The notes under the pieces: model-generated
The model's database searches: none
The model's input: the letters and a program-made list of their open reading frames with translations, nothing else
Told to the model about the DNA's origin: nothing
Source: Cryptomeria japonica
Lineage: Eukaryota > Streptophyta > Pinopsida > Cupressales > Cupressaceae
Length of the DNA stretch: 64,000 bases
Assembly: GCF_030272615.1 (NCBI RefSeq)
Contig: NW_026729140.1
Span: forward strand, 62,001-126,000
Direction of reading: 5' to 3'
In this document: positions 9,711 to 22,248 of the stretch, one piece after another
Layout of the letters: every line of letters begins with the position of its first letter
Position numbering within the stretch: the first letter of the stretch is position 1
Position numbers and translations under genes: made by a program

Positions 9711-12700
9711 TGTGGTAAATATGTCATTCTTTTGCATAAAGTATTGACAATTCTTCTTGATAACCAACACCATTAATTTATATTCTTATCAACACAATTC
9801 CTTAGGTTGAGGATTCTCAAGCTTCCTTCATATTTTGTAAACATTATTTCCTACTCCTACTGAAGCATAGTCATGATACATAACAAAACATCGATTTGCG
9901 ATATAATTTCATAATTGTGGGAATTAATCCTTTTAATATTTATAAACTCTTACTAGATTAGTATTGAAGTCGAGTTATACAAATTATAAAGTATGTTTGA
10001 GAATAGCTACATATAAATGAAGGAGATTTAACATTTTGCTTTTCAATTGAATAACAATTTATGATACATACTTAATTTTATTTTCAAACATATCTAGATT
10101 TGTAAATATTTAAATTATCTAGAAGAGCTAAACTTTTCAAATTGTTAAAGGGAATAAAAACAAAGTATATGTTATAAAGTTTTCAAATTTGGATATACAA
10201 CATAATACATATATAATTAATATGTGACAATATACTCCAATAAAATTAATACCACCTAAATCATGATTTATACTTGATAGAGATCTTAGGTAACAACATG
10301 GACAACTTTTCCTTCATAATAGTGTTCTCACTAAATCCGAAAATGTCTCATTTTTGGATGCTTTATTATTTTCATTCTATTATGTTAATAATTGGTTCAA
10401 GTGTGGTGAATGAACCCCATTCAATGTACCTTTATTACTGATTGTTCATTATAACGTATTTCTTACCATTGAGAAAAAAATTATTGACCATATATTATGG
10501 TCGAATCTTTCAATCCTATTTTATTGGTGACCTACCTATTATTTTTTGATAATGGGTTTGTGACATGTTTGTTTTTTCATGACTAGTTATATACTAGTAG
10601 AGATATGAAAACTAACCTAGACTATCATATATTTGTTTTTCAAATAGTCAGTATGTTCATCATTAAAACTGGTATAGTGGTAGTGCTTATTTTGGATAAA
10701 AGTTGCATTCCTATTTCTATTAGGATTTGACTCTATTTCCCAATCATCATCACTATTCAATAAAAACTTATCAAACATACATTGAATTGTCTTTCTCTAT
10801 TTCTTCTTTTACATCTCAATGCTATAAAAATTTTATATAATTTTTTAAATCTAATTTCTTAAAAAATTTCAAAAGTTATTTTTGTGTGAATTCTATATAT
10901 AATTGTATGTAAAGTTAAGAATCCCATTTTAAGGATTATGAACTTCTTCCATATCATTCCTTGTACTTGTAATCTATCATTATTTTCCTAAGAGAGGTAT
11001 AACTTATTGTATTATAGTGAACTAGAAAACTATTTTATTAATGAGAAATTTGTATGGTTGTAGTGTTCTTAGAATATATTATTATTTTATTTCTCTATAA
11101 TTAGAATTGCAATAACCTCTAGAATCAGCCTTATTTTATTATAGTGACCTAGAAAGCTATGTTCTCTGTGGAAGAATCATTGTGGTGCTAATGTTACTAG
11201 AATATGATTTGCTTAAAATTCATTACTCATATATTCATGTACAAATAAAATTGCCTTTTATTCCTCTAAAACTAAAACTGCAATGATCTCTAGGATCAAC
11301 CTTGCTATATTATAATGAACTAGAGAATTATTTTCCTAGTCTTTGAAGAATCATTGTGGTGTTAGTGTTTCTAGGATATGGTTTTTGCAAAAAATATTAT
11401 CCTTATTCCTTTATAACTATAATTGCAATGACCTCTAGAATGAACATTAGTTGTCTTGTAGATCTTGAAATATAAATGAGTTTTTATCTCATTTTGATTT
11501 TTATTCAACCACCTATAATCTTATCATTAGTTAAGCTTGATTATCTAGATTTAAGTACATCCCTTAGTCCACGTCTTGATTCTTTCATAGAATTATGAAT
11601 AATATATTTTAGTGTCCACAAATGGTTCCTTTGGAGAGGAAAGTTTAGAACACTTCATTATTATTGTATGTTTCATTTTATTGTTTAAAATCTATTGATG
11701 GTGCAAAAATAAACCATTTATACCCTTAAATGGGTGTCTTCTAATTTTTAAGTTATATTTTCTTTGAGATGGTAAATCAAATAATTATTTGTTAACATCT
11801 CTTGAGAATATCAAATGTTGCCTATGAAATCTTTAGGAATATTTAAAATGAATCTTAAAATAATAAGTTACACATAATTTGTTTTTCTTTCATCATGGAT
11901 GAGTATTTATTTACATATATGTTTATGCTATATGAATCCATAATTAAACTTTAGGCATGTATTGGATATAATTTGAAACTAGTTTCATAGAGAGAGAAAT
12001 TTTGGGAAGACCAACATTACAAGATAATATATGATTAATTTAACATCCAAGTATATTCTCATGATATCATTGCTTCCAATTATCAATAACAAAAAAATTA
12101 ATTTTCTATCAACAAATATAATAAATTTGAATTTAGAGGAATCCCTAATTTCCCCAATCTCATACCAAATGAAATGAAAATTTCTTCTCACTTCACTTTA
12201 AATTTAGGGAATGACCATTAGGTACCATGCATATGTAATCCTTTGTTAAGTTAAAAATATTTTTTAAATATTTAGTAAGGATGTCTAATAAAATTCCTTC
12301 TCAATCATTAATGGTTGATACATTAGACTTTTATAGTGGTTTTTGTTAGAGTAATTGGGTCTTTACTTGACTAATTAAACAGTACTTGTTTAATTCTTTA
12401 AGTTCCCTATTATCTTTTTAGACTTAAGCTAACATTAGGTGCATAATAATTAATTCTTTTATTAATTATTATGTGCAAGCCTAGGGTCTCTTGACCTATT
12501 AGAGGTTAATTTTTCTTTTCATTGTATTATTATCACAATACATTTTTGGTGAATATTGAGCTCTCATCTTTTGAGCATATTTTCCTGTGTTTTTTGTTCT
12601 TTCATTTATTGTGCTTCCTTGCTTCTCCTTGTAACAAATTATTTAGTTGATGGAGATGGAACATAAGTCATACGAAGCAGGCCACATTTATAGAGAGGTT

Positions 12701-13699
12701 ATGGATATAATATGAATCATTCAATAGCGTAAATCATACTTGAAATTTTCAGTCCCACGGTGGCGTGTGAGACACTAAACAAGTCAGGCAAAAATTATTG
12801 ATTTATATGTAAAATCTTCGCTTCGAATCCGCGTTTTTGATTGTTGAAATGGTATTTTAATTTTTGTTGTGAGGGGAGTCAAAAGGAATAATATTAAAGG
12901 GTAAATGTGAAAGGAAATCTAAGTTTACTAATTCTAGCTTGACCGTGGTGATAACGTAGCTACGAGGAATGCATATAAGTTTAATATATTATTTTTTAAT
13001 TTTATATTAAAAAAATAAGTTTGTAGAAAGGCACATACACAAAGTTTTGGAAGACAAAGTTAGAATAAAGATGAAAAGAACATCAAGTAGTTATTGATGC
13101 ATTAGAAATCGCTAGACATTTATTATTTGGATTAAAATCTCATAAATCAACAATGTCATCAAGAGGATCTTAAGTAGCAATAGTGCTTACCTTTTGAAGA
13201 GTGTCCTCAACACATTGTTGCGGATAAACTAGAAAGATGGAAAGACAAAACTTGTCAAAACTCAATCATTTAGCCTACCCACACCTCTAAGAAGAAGGAG
13301 AAGGTTGCCAAGGGAGCAATTAGGGATGTTCGAACCAATGACGAGCAACAAAGCCTTCGAAATTGCTATGAGATTGAGAATGACAACCTTTCTTGCTAGA
13401 CTCAATGTGGCTATGCCTATGACCCATGGAGGAGAGGAAGATTTTGGAGGCACCTTAGGAACAATATAGCCCAAATATCCCCCAACAATCCAACAACTCT
13501 TGGAAGTGAGCAACCTTGAGTGAAATTTTATGAAATTTCACTTGAATCTATATGAAAACATTGGAACAAAAAATAGCCTTAGTGTAAGGAGATAAATGAA
13601 CATCAAAACAACAATTCAAAAATAAAGTAGATCTCCTATCGTTCCAAAAATATAAAACTTTTTTCTATTGTTTGAGAGATACTTGATTCATAATTATTT
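9711..13699. other. Long AT-rich intergenic tract (copy 1)
   Basis: No gene is supported in 4 kb. Recognisable items are a three-unit tandem repeat (11008-11446), a 13-bp inverted repeat with a 6-base loop (12442-12473) and a tRNA-like promoter pair (12761-12830). Stop codons are frequent in all frames. A small frame at 13262-13513 shows no motif and is not called. Confidence 0.6.
11008..11446. repeat. Three-unit degenerate tandem repeat (copy 1)
   Basis: Units of roughly 125-170 bp start near 11008, 11131 and 11301. Each opens with TATTATAGTGAACTAGA-like sequence and ends with GCAATGACCTCTAGAATCA-like sequence. Units differ by many substitutions and indels, so the repeat is old. Its counterpart in copy 2 is about 54563-55001. 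Confidence 0.7.
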
Positions 13700-15290
13700 C
13701 TATATTTGTGACATTCAATAGTAAGCTCCAAAAGGTCAGATTTTTAGGTGTCATCTAGGTTTATGTCAAGCTCAACACTAATTAATTGATCAATAATTGC
13801 AAGTAGCACTTTTGCATTTAAATATTTAACCTCCTAGGTCTTGGGGTCATATTTCTCACACATGAACCTTGACAAGCCTCTACAAAATGGTAATTGGGGA
13901 TAATTAATTTGGTAAGGTCAAACCTCTAGGGGTTATTCATTAGGTTAAGATAGAATGACTTTTCAAATAACTACTCAAATAGGTTGCATCTATTGCTAAA
14001 AATTTCAATGTCCATATATTTGGCATCCTTGAAAATATTTAGTTACATAACCCTTCTTGGATTGTTCATTTTTTTTATATTTCTTTGATAATCAAGGGAA
14101 CTATTCCAATGCCTCTGTAAACTATGACCTTCTCAAATATTGATATATTATGTGGATAAGGTAGGATCTTATTGATTTGCACAAAATTTTAAAGTTTCTA
14201 AAGTAACTAAAATTATTGGGTGATAAGAAGCATAGAACTTTTCTAGCCTTTTACTAGATAATTATTTTAAATAATCAAAAGAAACTATCAAAATTTTAAA
14301 AGGAATAATAAATTTGTATTTTCTCACGCATACATGAATCCTTGAACTTAGTGTCAAATTATAGGACTAAATAATGTTCTAAATATGCAACATTTTTCTT
14401 AGGCACTTTTACAAACCTATCTTTGTTCAATGAACTGATATGGGTACATAAAACATAAGTTGAACCTCTTTAGCTAAGAGCCTAAGACTAAGGTGCCTCC
14501 ATTTTACCAAACTTGTTTGAGGAATGATCCCAGCCTCATTCCTTGTGGTATTGGGGCCTTGCATGTACAAAAACTTGATCTTTGATGGGTTTATTCAAAA
14601 CCATTCAACTTCACAAGCAAACGAAAGCGCCATTTCTATTGATATTATCTTAAAATAGTACCTTAAACAAACAAATTTCAAAATTCTAACCTTTTAGGTA
14701 AATATGTTCACAATGAAAATCCAAGATGACATATTTGTTGCATGCATTCTTATGGTGGTGGATAGCTTCATATACTTAAAGTTATTGCACTAATGGCTCC
14801 TATTTGTAAGTATTTGACCTACTCAAAAGATGCTTAAAAGTTGGTTGTTGATTTTCTTTAAGAAAAAGACCTATAGCAACATCACATCTTAATGAGTGGT
14901 GAATTTAGTGCATGTAATTATAAAAATCCTAAATGATGCAATGGGGAGAATGCCACACAACAATCATAATTGTTATGATAGCTAGTAAGAAATAGAACTT
15001 GTACACTTCCAAGGACCAATTGTATCATGGGAAAGTGGCCAAAACTACTTAGAAAAGACATGTTGAAGTGATGTGTTGATTAATTGGAGTTTATTTCACA
15101 TCAACATGTGAGTTCTATCATGAAGGAGGGGCTTTTTAATAAAAATAAAATTAAGCAATACAATAGAAGAGGGCCACCTTCTAGTCAAGAAACACATAAG
15201 AACGATAGAGAAACAACTAAATTGAAAATGGTGACATAGAAAGCTAGCTATTAAGGCTAAAGGAAACCATGTGTAGGATAATAAAATAAT
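13700..15290. repeat. Old diverged copy of the peptide-gene upstream unit
   Basis: Aligns by eye with 16250-17310 and with the split copy 21890-22248 plus 36223-36915, for example at the shared strings ACACTAATTAATTGATCA, ATCAAGGGAACT and GATAAGAAGCAT. Positions 15100-15140 represent the empty site of the Argonaute-carrying element. No gene is visible. Confidence 0.65.
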
Positions 15291-17415
15291 AATCTTACAT
15301 GTGGCTAAAGGCTAAAACACAAAGATAAAGGGAAAGATAGTGCCACCAACAAATCCCACATTAGTGTTACAAAATTTTCCACATTGATAGGTTTCTCATT
15401 TTCAGATGATTAAGAAGGAATCTAACCTTGAGCCTTCAATTTTGTTCATTTTTTTCTTTCTATTTTTTAAAGGTTTATTTATCCTTCAAATAAGGGAATA
15501 TAGATATAGTAATCCACATGATCAACAATAAACTAGTTGATAATTTACTTAAAATTTGTGGAGATGTTTGCATAGTGTTCTAATTGTGCAAGAAACATTA
15601 CATCAATTTGTCATGCGACAAATAACTAGATACCTATAATAGCACATGCACAACATAAGAAAGTCTTAAGTCATTTCAATTAGTTTCTTGAAATCTATCA
15701 TTAAAAAAATATCACAACGCAAAGGTGACAATATAGAGTTGACTAGTCAAAATGTGTAGAGCTAATTTGTACTTTACAGCATAAAGCTTGACACATCATG
15801 ACAAAAGATGTGATCAAGGCAACCTTCAAATAGAGCTACAATGTATTTTATCATTTTAAGGAGCTTCATCATTCGAGTTAAACTAACCTACATGTTTCAC
15901 TAAATGTTAAATGTTGGGACACCTCATAGGTGATGTAGATCATGCCTAAAGATTGGTTCAAAAATTTAAGGACATTTGGATTTTATTAGAAGATTAAGAT
16001 AAAGGAGTTAGACTTACGAGTTTGTGTTCAATTTGGAGTTTAGTTTTTTAATTTGCATGTAAGCTTGTAATAAGCATGTGGCCTCCCAGGAGCCAATCTG
16101 TAATGCACATGTAACAATAAAATACACAATTTTTAATAAATATTTTATTTTGAATAAAAGAGATTTTTCTTCTATTCATGATAATTTTGTTGTGTTAACT
16201 CTCATTAGTGTGATTGGATAGTCCTTTTCTTGAACCCTCCATCCATGACTGAATCACATTAGGGTTTAGGTCAAGCACAACACAAATTGATTCATTACTA
16301 ATTGTAACATATTCACCTTTAGATATTTAACACCCCAATTCTTAGGGTCACATTGTTTACACAAATAGGTCCCATCTAATTTTAAGAATTTCAGTGTCCT
16401 CATATCTATCAACATCCTTGAAATGATTGGTTAGGATACCCATCATGGATGGATTTTTTAATTTCTTTGACACTCAAGGGAACTTGTCCAATCCCTACTT
16501 CGACTATGACCTCCTCAAAGATTGATACATTATGGGATTAACCTATTATTGATTGGCATAGAATTTAAAAAATCCTCAAGAATCTAAATTTACTAGTTGA
16601 TAAGAAGCACAAAGACTTTTCTATCTTTCTCCTATACAACACTTTCAAATAGATTAAAGAACTATAAGAATCTTGTAAAGTGTAATTAAACTGGATTCCA
16701 TTAATTGCATGAATTCCTTGATTTTATGTCAGCATTATAAGACTAGAAGAATTGCACTAAATAAATTGTACTTCTAAAGTTTTGTAACCATTGTTTTTAA
16801 CTTAATACATTGATTCAAACAAATAAATTGAAGAATTCTGGCGTTGGGAATAAATTTATTCAATCCAAATCTAGGATAATCTATTTGTTCCAGAACCGTT
16901 ATAATGATGATAGATAACTTCATATAATCAATTGCATTAATAACTCCTTTGTTTTAAGAGTATAATTTGTTTTAAAAATCCTTTACAAATGACTATAAGA
17001 CCACCAGATTGTATCCGTCTATAACATATTTTATAAGTCTATATAAATACACTTTAGACTCTCGGAATGGCGAGTGACATTATTTAGCCCATACCTTCGT
17101 GAACAGCATACACAATGTTATTGGAAAGATTGCCACGTACCAATCAAAATCGCTAGTTGTCTGTCACTAAAGACAATGAGAGGTAGGAAGAATCAGAGCT
17201 CGGCTGGTTGAATGGACCATCGTAGCATGGAAAAGTGACCACCCATACTACAGAGAAACACACATTTAAGGGATACGTACAATTCATTAAATCTCATACC
17301 TAGCTTTATCTCTTTCCATTTTTTATCTTCGCCCTGTAGCTATTCACCGAGCTTTTCTTTCTTTATACGTAGACTGAACACTTTTCTTTACCTAAGGTTC
17401 GTTCTGGCAGTTAGT
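15291..17415. repeat. Upstream unit of truncated gene F
   Basis: Non-coding sequence paralogous to 20895-22248 plus 36223-36900. It includes the uninterrupted equivalent of the gypsy insertion site (GTTGATAAGAAGCACAAAGA near 16598). A TATATAAATACAC string at about 17040 could be a promoter element, but it lies 370 bp before the gene F start and so is weak evidence. Confidence 0.6.
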
Positions 17416-17490
17416 ATGGCAAGATCAATGCTTCTGAAAATTATGGTAGTGCTGCTTGTGCTCAACGTTATGTTTTCGCACAAATTGTAA
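17416..17490 (+). pseudogene. Truncated secreted-peptide gene F (signal peptide only)
   Basis: Starts with the family context CAGTTAGTATGGCAAGATCA and encodes MARSMLLKIMVVLLVLNVMF followed by Ser, then breaks off at TTTTCGC and runs into LTR-like sequence that adds His-Lys-Leu and a stop. The mature domain is entirely missing. The junction is sharp: gene C continues TTTTCGCTCGCTGTC at this point. The 24-codon frame is an unlikely product, although it would make a free signal peptide. Its duplicate is at 60972-61046. Confidence 0.85.
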
Positions 17491-17932
17491 ATGAATATAT
17501 GTTGTGAAGTGCACAAATTGTGATGAAAAATCTTTTGAGTGTATTATGAAGCATATAAGATTAGTGAAGTGATGCAAACCGATTCTAAAAGGTCTGCATG
17601 ATATTTTTCTAATTTCCTACATGTTCTTTGTATTTGAGGTTGGCACCTCATAACCCAAGTTGGTACTCAGTTTATTTGATTAGGGTATTGGTGTTTCCTT
17701 TGGGTTGATGCCTACCCAATTATTCTAAATTATTTATTATTTCTTGGTGTTAGATTCAAATAGTAGATACAAGCATATATTCTTCCTGTGGGTTTTTCTT
17801 TCTTGATTTCTGTATAAACCTGGTGTTCCTATGTGTTGATGTTTGGATATGTTCTAGATAATTATCTAAACATGTCATCTTGAGAAGCAAAAATGATGTT
17901 GCAACAGTAATTGAAGCTAAAAATAGGTAGAT
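17483..17932 (+). repeat. Partial LTR-like repeat fused to gene F
   Basis: Resembles the right half of the full repeat (18655-19080), from GTGAATGAATATATGTTGTGAA to GTAATTGAAG.TAAAAATAGG. It lies directly before a full copy, so the same segment occurs twice in direct orientation around the repeat's left half. Confidence 0.7.
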
Positions 17933-19121
17933 TGTTAAATATAGTGTTTTCATTGATTTTAGGGAGATTATTGATCTATGTCAAGGAGACTAAAGAATTA
18001 ATATCATTTAGGTCAAAGCATTTGAAGAAAAATTATGTATAATGTCAATGTTATTATTATATGTCACGATCTATTTTGCTTAATTGTATAGTTTATTTAA
18101 TAAATTCTAGAAGTTTTTGTGTTTAGTTATAGTGATTTGTTTCTAAAACATTGTATGTGTCTCAAGTTATCTTGTCGTGGTTTTTGGTATCACAACCAAA
18201 TATTATGGCTTGGAATTTGGACAATAAGTAATAATAGACATGATTAAATATTTATTCACTTAGTTTTAGAGGTTGTTCTTTAGATGATAAAAAGATAAAA
18301 GAGACAAAGTCTAAATTATGCTAGTTTGGTGATTGTGCTCAACTTTCTATTGGTTACACCAGAGAGAAGAAGTGTGTGCTAACTATAGGAAGCATGTGAG
18401 GATAAATTGAGAATAGTTGAGTTCATGATGGGAAATACATAACATATTCTTAAAAATAATGTAATGTGTTATCTTTAGGACCGAGCGAACTACATGTTTC
18501 ATGATTTTTGAATTAAGTACTTCATCTTGTACACAATGTAACTTGATTTCAGACTGAGATGTAGAGGAAACTAGTAAACTAGAATGTATATGTTTGCATG
18601 TAATTTCATTCAAATTTGTGGACATAGTATGATTGATATATCTATTATACGAAGAAGAATTCAGTGAATGAATATATGTTGTGAATTGTGCAATTTGTGA
18701 TTAAAAATCTAGTGAGGGTATTATGAAGTAGAATAGATTATTGATGTGATGCAAATTGAGTTTGTAAGTTCTATATGACATTTTTTGTATTTGAGGTTGT
18801 ACCTCATTACTTGAGTTATTACTCAATTTCTTGGATTAGGGGATTTGTATTTACTTTGGGTTGATGCCTACAAAATCATTGTAAGTAATTTATTATTTTT
18901 TGGGTCTAGATTTCAAGAGTAAATACAAGAAAATATTCTCACTTTGGTTTTTCCATTTTGGGTTTCCATATAAACTTGGAGTTCCTATCTGTTGATGTGT
19001 GGACATGTTTTGCATAATTCTCTAAATGTCATCTTAAGAAGCAATAATAATGTTGCAATAGTATTTGAAGTTAAAAATAGGTATGCATTGATTCACCCCC
19101 GTCTTAGTATATTTGTGTGCA
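17933..19121 (+). repeat. LTR-like repeat between genes F and B
   Basis: Begins TGTTAAATATAGTG and ends near CACCCCCGTCTTAG...TGTGCA, giving TG...CA termini over 1189 bp. Related copies are at 42141-43384 and 61489-62677, with a partial one at 2789-3726. The following sequence matches the leader of the copia relic. No 5-bp target duplication was found, and a TTGGTATCAC string at about 18178 resembles a Met-tRNA primer site inside the repeat, so the exact limits and solo-LTR nature are inferred. Confidence 0.55.
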
Positions 19122-19617
19122 TAACAAAAAGAAACCATAGAATTTCAATTTTTAATTAATTCTAGGATAATTCTTCCTTACTCTAAATTGATACACTTAC
19201 AACTTGATTATTGGTCTACCATTTGAATTGAAATAATTGAATGATGAATGATTTATTTAGAATTTTTAATCAAATGAGAATATATTGGCACTATATGAGT
19301 CACCATATATATATAATATTAAAATAAAATTTGATTAAAATAGGATTTAAGCAATCCTTCGAATTTCATCGGCGTGCTTAACATAAATCTCCTTCCAAAA
19401 TAATAATAAGATTTTTTCTAATAAACAATAAAAATTATTGAAATCATTATCAATATTCATTAGAAAGTTAAATCTATACAATGGTTACTCCTAATTGAAA
19501 TCACACCATGAATGTGTGAATTTTAACTCTCTAAGTTCAGGTTAAAAGGGTTTCATCCCTAGAGCGGAAAATCTTAATTTGGTGCTTGGATCGAGAATAA
19601 TTGTATGCAGCCTTGTT

Positions 19618-19824
19618 TTATGTTCTGCAGCAACTTGGATCTGGAATGTTGCCTGCACAGTTTGGACACGATTTTAACATCTCCAGAATTTCAACCAGAT
19701 TATCGACGCCTGCGATTGTATTCAGTTTTTCCTTGAGTATTGGACGAGCAGAAACAGCCAGGGAAAACATAACGTTGAGCACAAGCAACACTGCAATAAG
19801 TTTAAGAAGCATCGATCTCGCCAT
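19618..19824 (-). CDS. Secreted cysteine-containing small peptide, gene B
   Basis: Encodes 68 residues: a 26-residue signal peptide (MARSMLLKLIAVLLVLNVMF...) and a 42-residue mature peptide with the C-x2-C-x8-C-C tail ending CCRT. It differs from gene A only by Arg for Lys at residue 67. The TATA box is 100 bp upstream and the leader is the simple, unduplicated form, so this copy and its duplicate E look like the most regular members. It lies convergent with truncated gene F (17416), with an LTR-like repeat between them. Function unknown; export is the only firm inference. Confidence 0.8.
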   Translation of the reverse strand: MARSMLLKLIAVLLVLNVMFSLAVSARPILKEKLNTIAGVDNLVEILEMLKSCPNCAGNIPDPSCCRT

Positions 19825-19923
19825 ACTAACTGCCAGAACGAATCTTAACTAGACAAGCGCTTTTCTTTTACAATTGAAGGAGGGAAAGCTGGGTGAATGG
19901 ATATAGATAATGGAAGTATATCG

Positions 19924-19932
19924 TATTTATAG
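19924..19932 (-). promoter_or_regulatory. TATA box of peptide gene B
   Basis: CTATAAATA on the minus strand, 100 bp before the ATG, within a 200-bp upstream block shared with genes A and E almost base for base. Confidence 0.8.
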
Positions 19933-20109
19933 AGACATACAACGGAGTGCAAGGGTTTGAATGGTTCAATATTCAAATTCGCTCAAGAAAGGTGATATTC
20001 AAAGTAAAACAATGACGCATTGAAGAGGCAAACAAGGCAAAAGGACTTTTCTGGTCTTCAAATATTATTTTATTAAGCAAGAGTGGCTTTTCTTGGACCA
20101 AATATTAAA

Positions 20110-20894
20110 AATTCTCTTATATATTTGTTTTGACGTTTTCTACTTCAAAATTGATATTATTCAATAGTTCATGTGTTTTTGATAAAGACAGGAAGTTTAT
20201 TGGAAACAGGATTTTGGTGCATTGCAAAAGAGGTGGATGAAGAAGGAAAAAAAGAAAGAAATCTTAAGGCTCAAGGTTAGGCTCCGCCTTATTCATATGA
20301 GACTTGATGATGTACATGTCCATCACAAGTCCTCTGCACAGTGGTCAGAGTTCGTTATCTTAGCGCCCACATGATCTGGATGTGTGATAGTCGATGACAC
20401 AAATGTTTTGACCAATTGATTATCTAACGGTATTTGCTTACCAATTGTAAGTCAACAGCTCACCAAGATGTCATGCTGCCCTATGTCTTTTTCCAGCTTC
20501 AAAAGTTAGAATAGATATTATGCGGATGTAAAACTATTATAATGTAATTTTATTTATTTATTTTGTAGTGGCTAAGTTATTATTGATTGTATAGTTCTTC
20601 TTTCGGTTGATCCACCTCATGTGGAATATTTTACTATTTCTCCTACCTACCACTCCCTATCCTTACATCTCATTGAGCCACATGTCATCATTGTGTGCTC
20701 TATTTTCACTTAGCCTTGCCTTTATAACAAGGATTATCATACATTGTATGTAATTCTTGATGATCCAGTGGATATCTTTTGCATCTTGATAGGAATACAG
20801 TTTATTTTTTTCACAATATTCTATCTCTCTTATTATTGTGCTATCTATTTGTCTCTTTGATTTGGTTGCTTCAAGCATAATCTCACACAAACAA
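20110..20894. other. Gene B upstream region, no gene found
   Basis: The first part (to about 20620) has a counterpart upstream of gene D (46345-47300). A 75-codon minus-strand frame at 20663-20890, rich in Lys, Glu and Ile, has no motif I can place and is not called. At about 20890 the sequence switches to the paralogous unit also seen from 15291. Confidence 0.6.
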
Positions 20895-22248
20895 TCATCT
20901 TACATGTGGCTAAAGGCTAAAACACAAAGATAAAGGGAAAGATATTTCCACCAACAAACCCCACATTAGTGTTACAAACTTTTGCACATTGATAAGTTTC
21001 TCACTTTCATATGATTAAGAAGGAACCTAACCTTGAGCCTTAAGTTTTGTTTTTTTTTTTTCTATTTTTTTTTAGGTTTATTTATCCTAAGGAACAATCA
21101 AATATAAATGTAGTAACCACATGATAAACAATAGACCAATTGATAATTTACTTGAAATTGTGGAGATGGTTGCATAGTGCTATAATTGTACAAGCAACAT
21201 TACATTAATTTGGCATGTGACAAAGAACTAGATACCTGTAGTAGCACATGCACAACATAAGAAAGTCTTAATTGATTTCAATTAGTTTCTTGAAAGATAT
21301 TATTAACAAAATATCACAATGCAAAGGAGATAGTATAGAGTTCATTAAATCAAATTGTGTATAGCTAATTTGTACTTTATAGCATGAAGCTCATCACATC
21401 ATGACAAAAAATAGAGTAGGGAAACCTTCAAATATAACTGCAATGTATTTTAATAATTCAAGGAGCTTCATCATTCAGGTTAAACTAACCTACATGTTTC
21501 ACTAAATATCAAATGTTGGGACATCTCATGGGTGATGTGGGTCATGCCTAAAGCTTGGTTCAAATGTTTAATGACATTTGGATTTTATTGGAAAGTAGTT
21601 ATAAGAGACTAAAAAGGTCAATGCTTAGAAGATTAACATAAAGGAGTTAGACTTACGAGTTTGTGACCAATTTGGATTTAGTTTTAATATTTGCATGTAA
21701 GCTTGTAATAAGTATGTAGCCTCTCTGAGCCAATCTATAATGTACATGTAACAAGAAAATACACAATTGTTAATTATTTTGTTATTTTGAAGATGAAAGA
21801 GATTTTTCTTCTATTTATGATAATTTTGTCATGTTAACTCTCACCAGTGTGATTGGATAGTCCTTTTCTTGAACCCTCCATCCATGATTCAATGACATTA
21901 GGGTTTAGGTGAAGCACAACACTAACTGATTCGTCACTAATTGTAAAACATTAACCTTTAAATATTTAACACCCCAATTCTTCTAGTGTCAAATTGTTTA
22001 CACAAATAGGTTCCATCTATTTTTAAGAATTTCAATGTCCTTATATCTAGCAACATCCTTGAAATGATTGGTTAGGATACCCATCATTAATAGATTTTTT
22101 AATTTCCTTGACACTCAAGGGAACTCGTCCAATGTCGACTTTGACTATGACATTCTCAAAGATTGATACAGTATCGGATTAACCTATTATTGGTTGGCAT
22201 AGAATTTAAAAAATTCTCAAGAATCTAAATTTACTAGTTGATAAGAAG
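20895..22248. repeat. Left half of upstream unit of gene C, split by gypsy insertion
   Basis: Aligns with 15297-16604 (shared CTTACATGTGGCTAAAGGCT, CATGTTTCACTAAAT and many others). It stops at ...GTTGATAAGAAG, exactly where the gypsy LTR starts, and resumes after the element at 36223. Confidence 0.8.
22244..22248. repeat. Target-site duplication AGAAG, left
   Basis: Five bases before the LTR, repeated at 36223-36227 after the other LTR. The paralogous empty sites carry AGAAG once. Confidence 0.9.

Larger units (their letters stand above)
1..20444. repeat. Segmental duplication, copy 1
   Basis: This stretch recurs at 43527-64000. The offset is 43526 at the left end, 43633 between about 4.1 and 8.1 kb, and 43555-43556 beyond, so there are a few indels but no rearrangement of order or strand. 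Read by eye, most of it differs by only a few bases per kb. The exception is a block at about 2170-4098, which is clearly more diverged and differs in content. Position 1 already lies inside the duplication, so its true left end is outside the window. An assembly duplicate such as a retained haplotype cannot be excluded from sequence alone. Confidence 0.95.

Noticed and set aside
12348-12640. Possible solo LTR starting TGTTAGAGTAATTGGG
   Set aside because: No second copy, no target duplication and no clear CA end could be found.
13262-13513. 83-codon minus-strand frame kept in both copies (also 56818-57069)
   Set aside because: Kept only because the copies are recent; no motif. The opposite strand reads slightly more protein-like but also has stops.
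18176-18190. TTGGTATCACAACC as a primer-binding site splitting the LTR-like repeat
   Set aside because: Two mismatches to the Met-tRNA site and no gag after it; kept only as a caveat on the repeat's limits.
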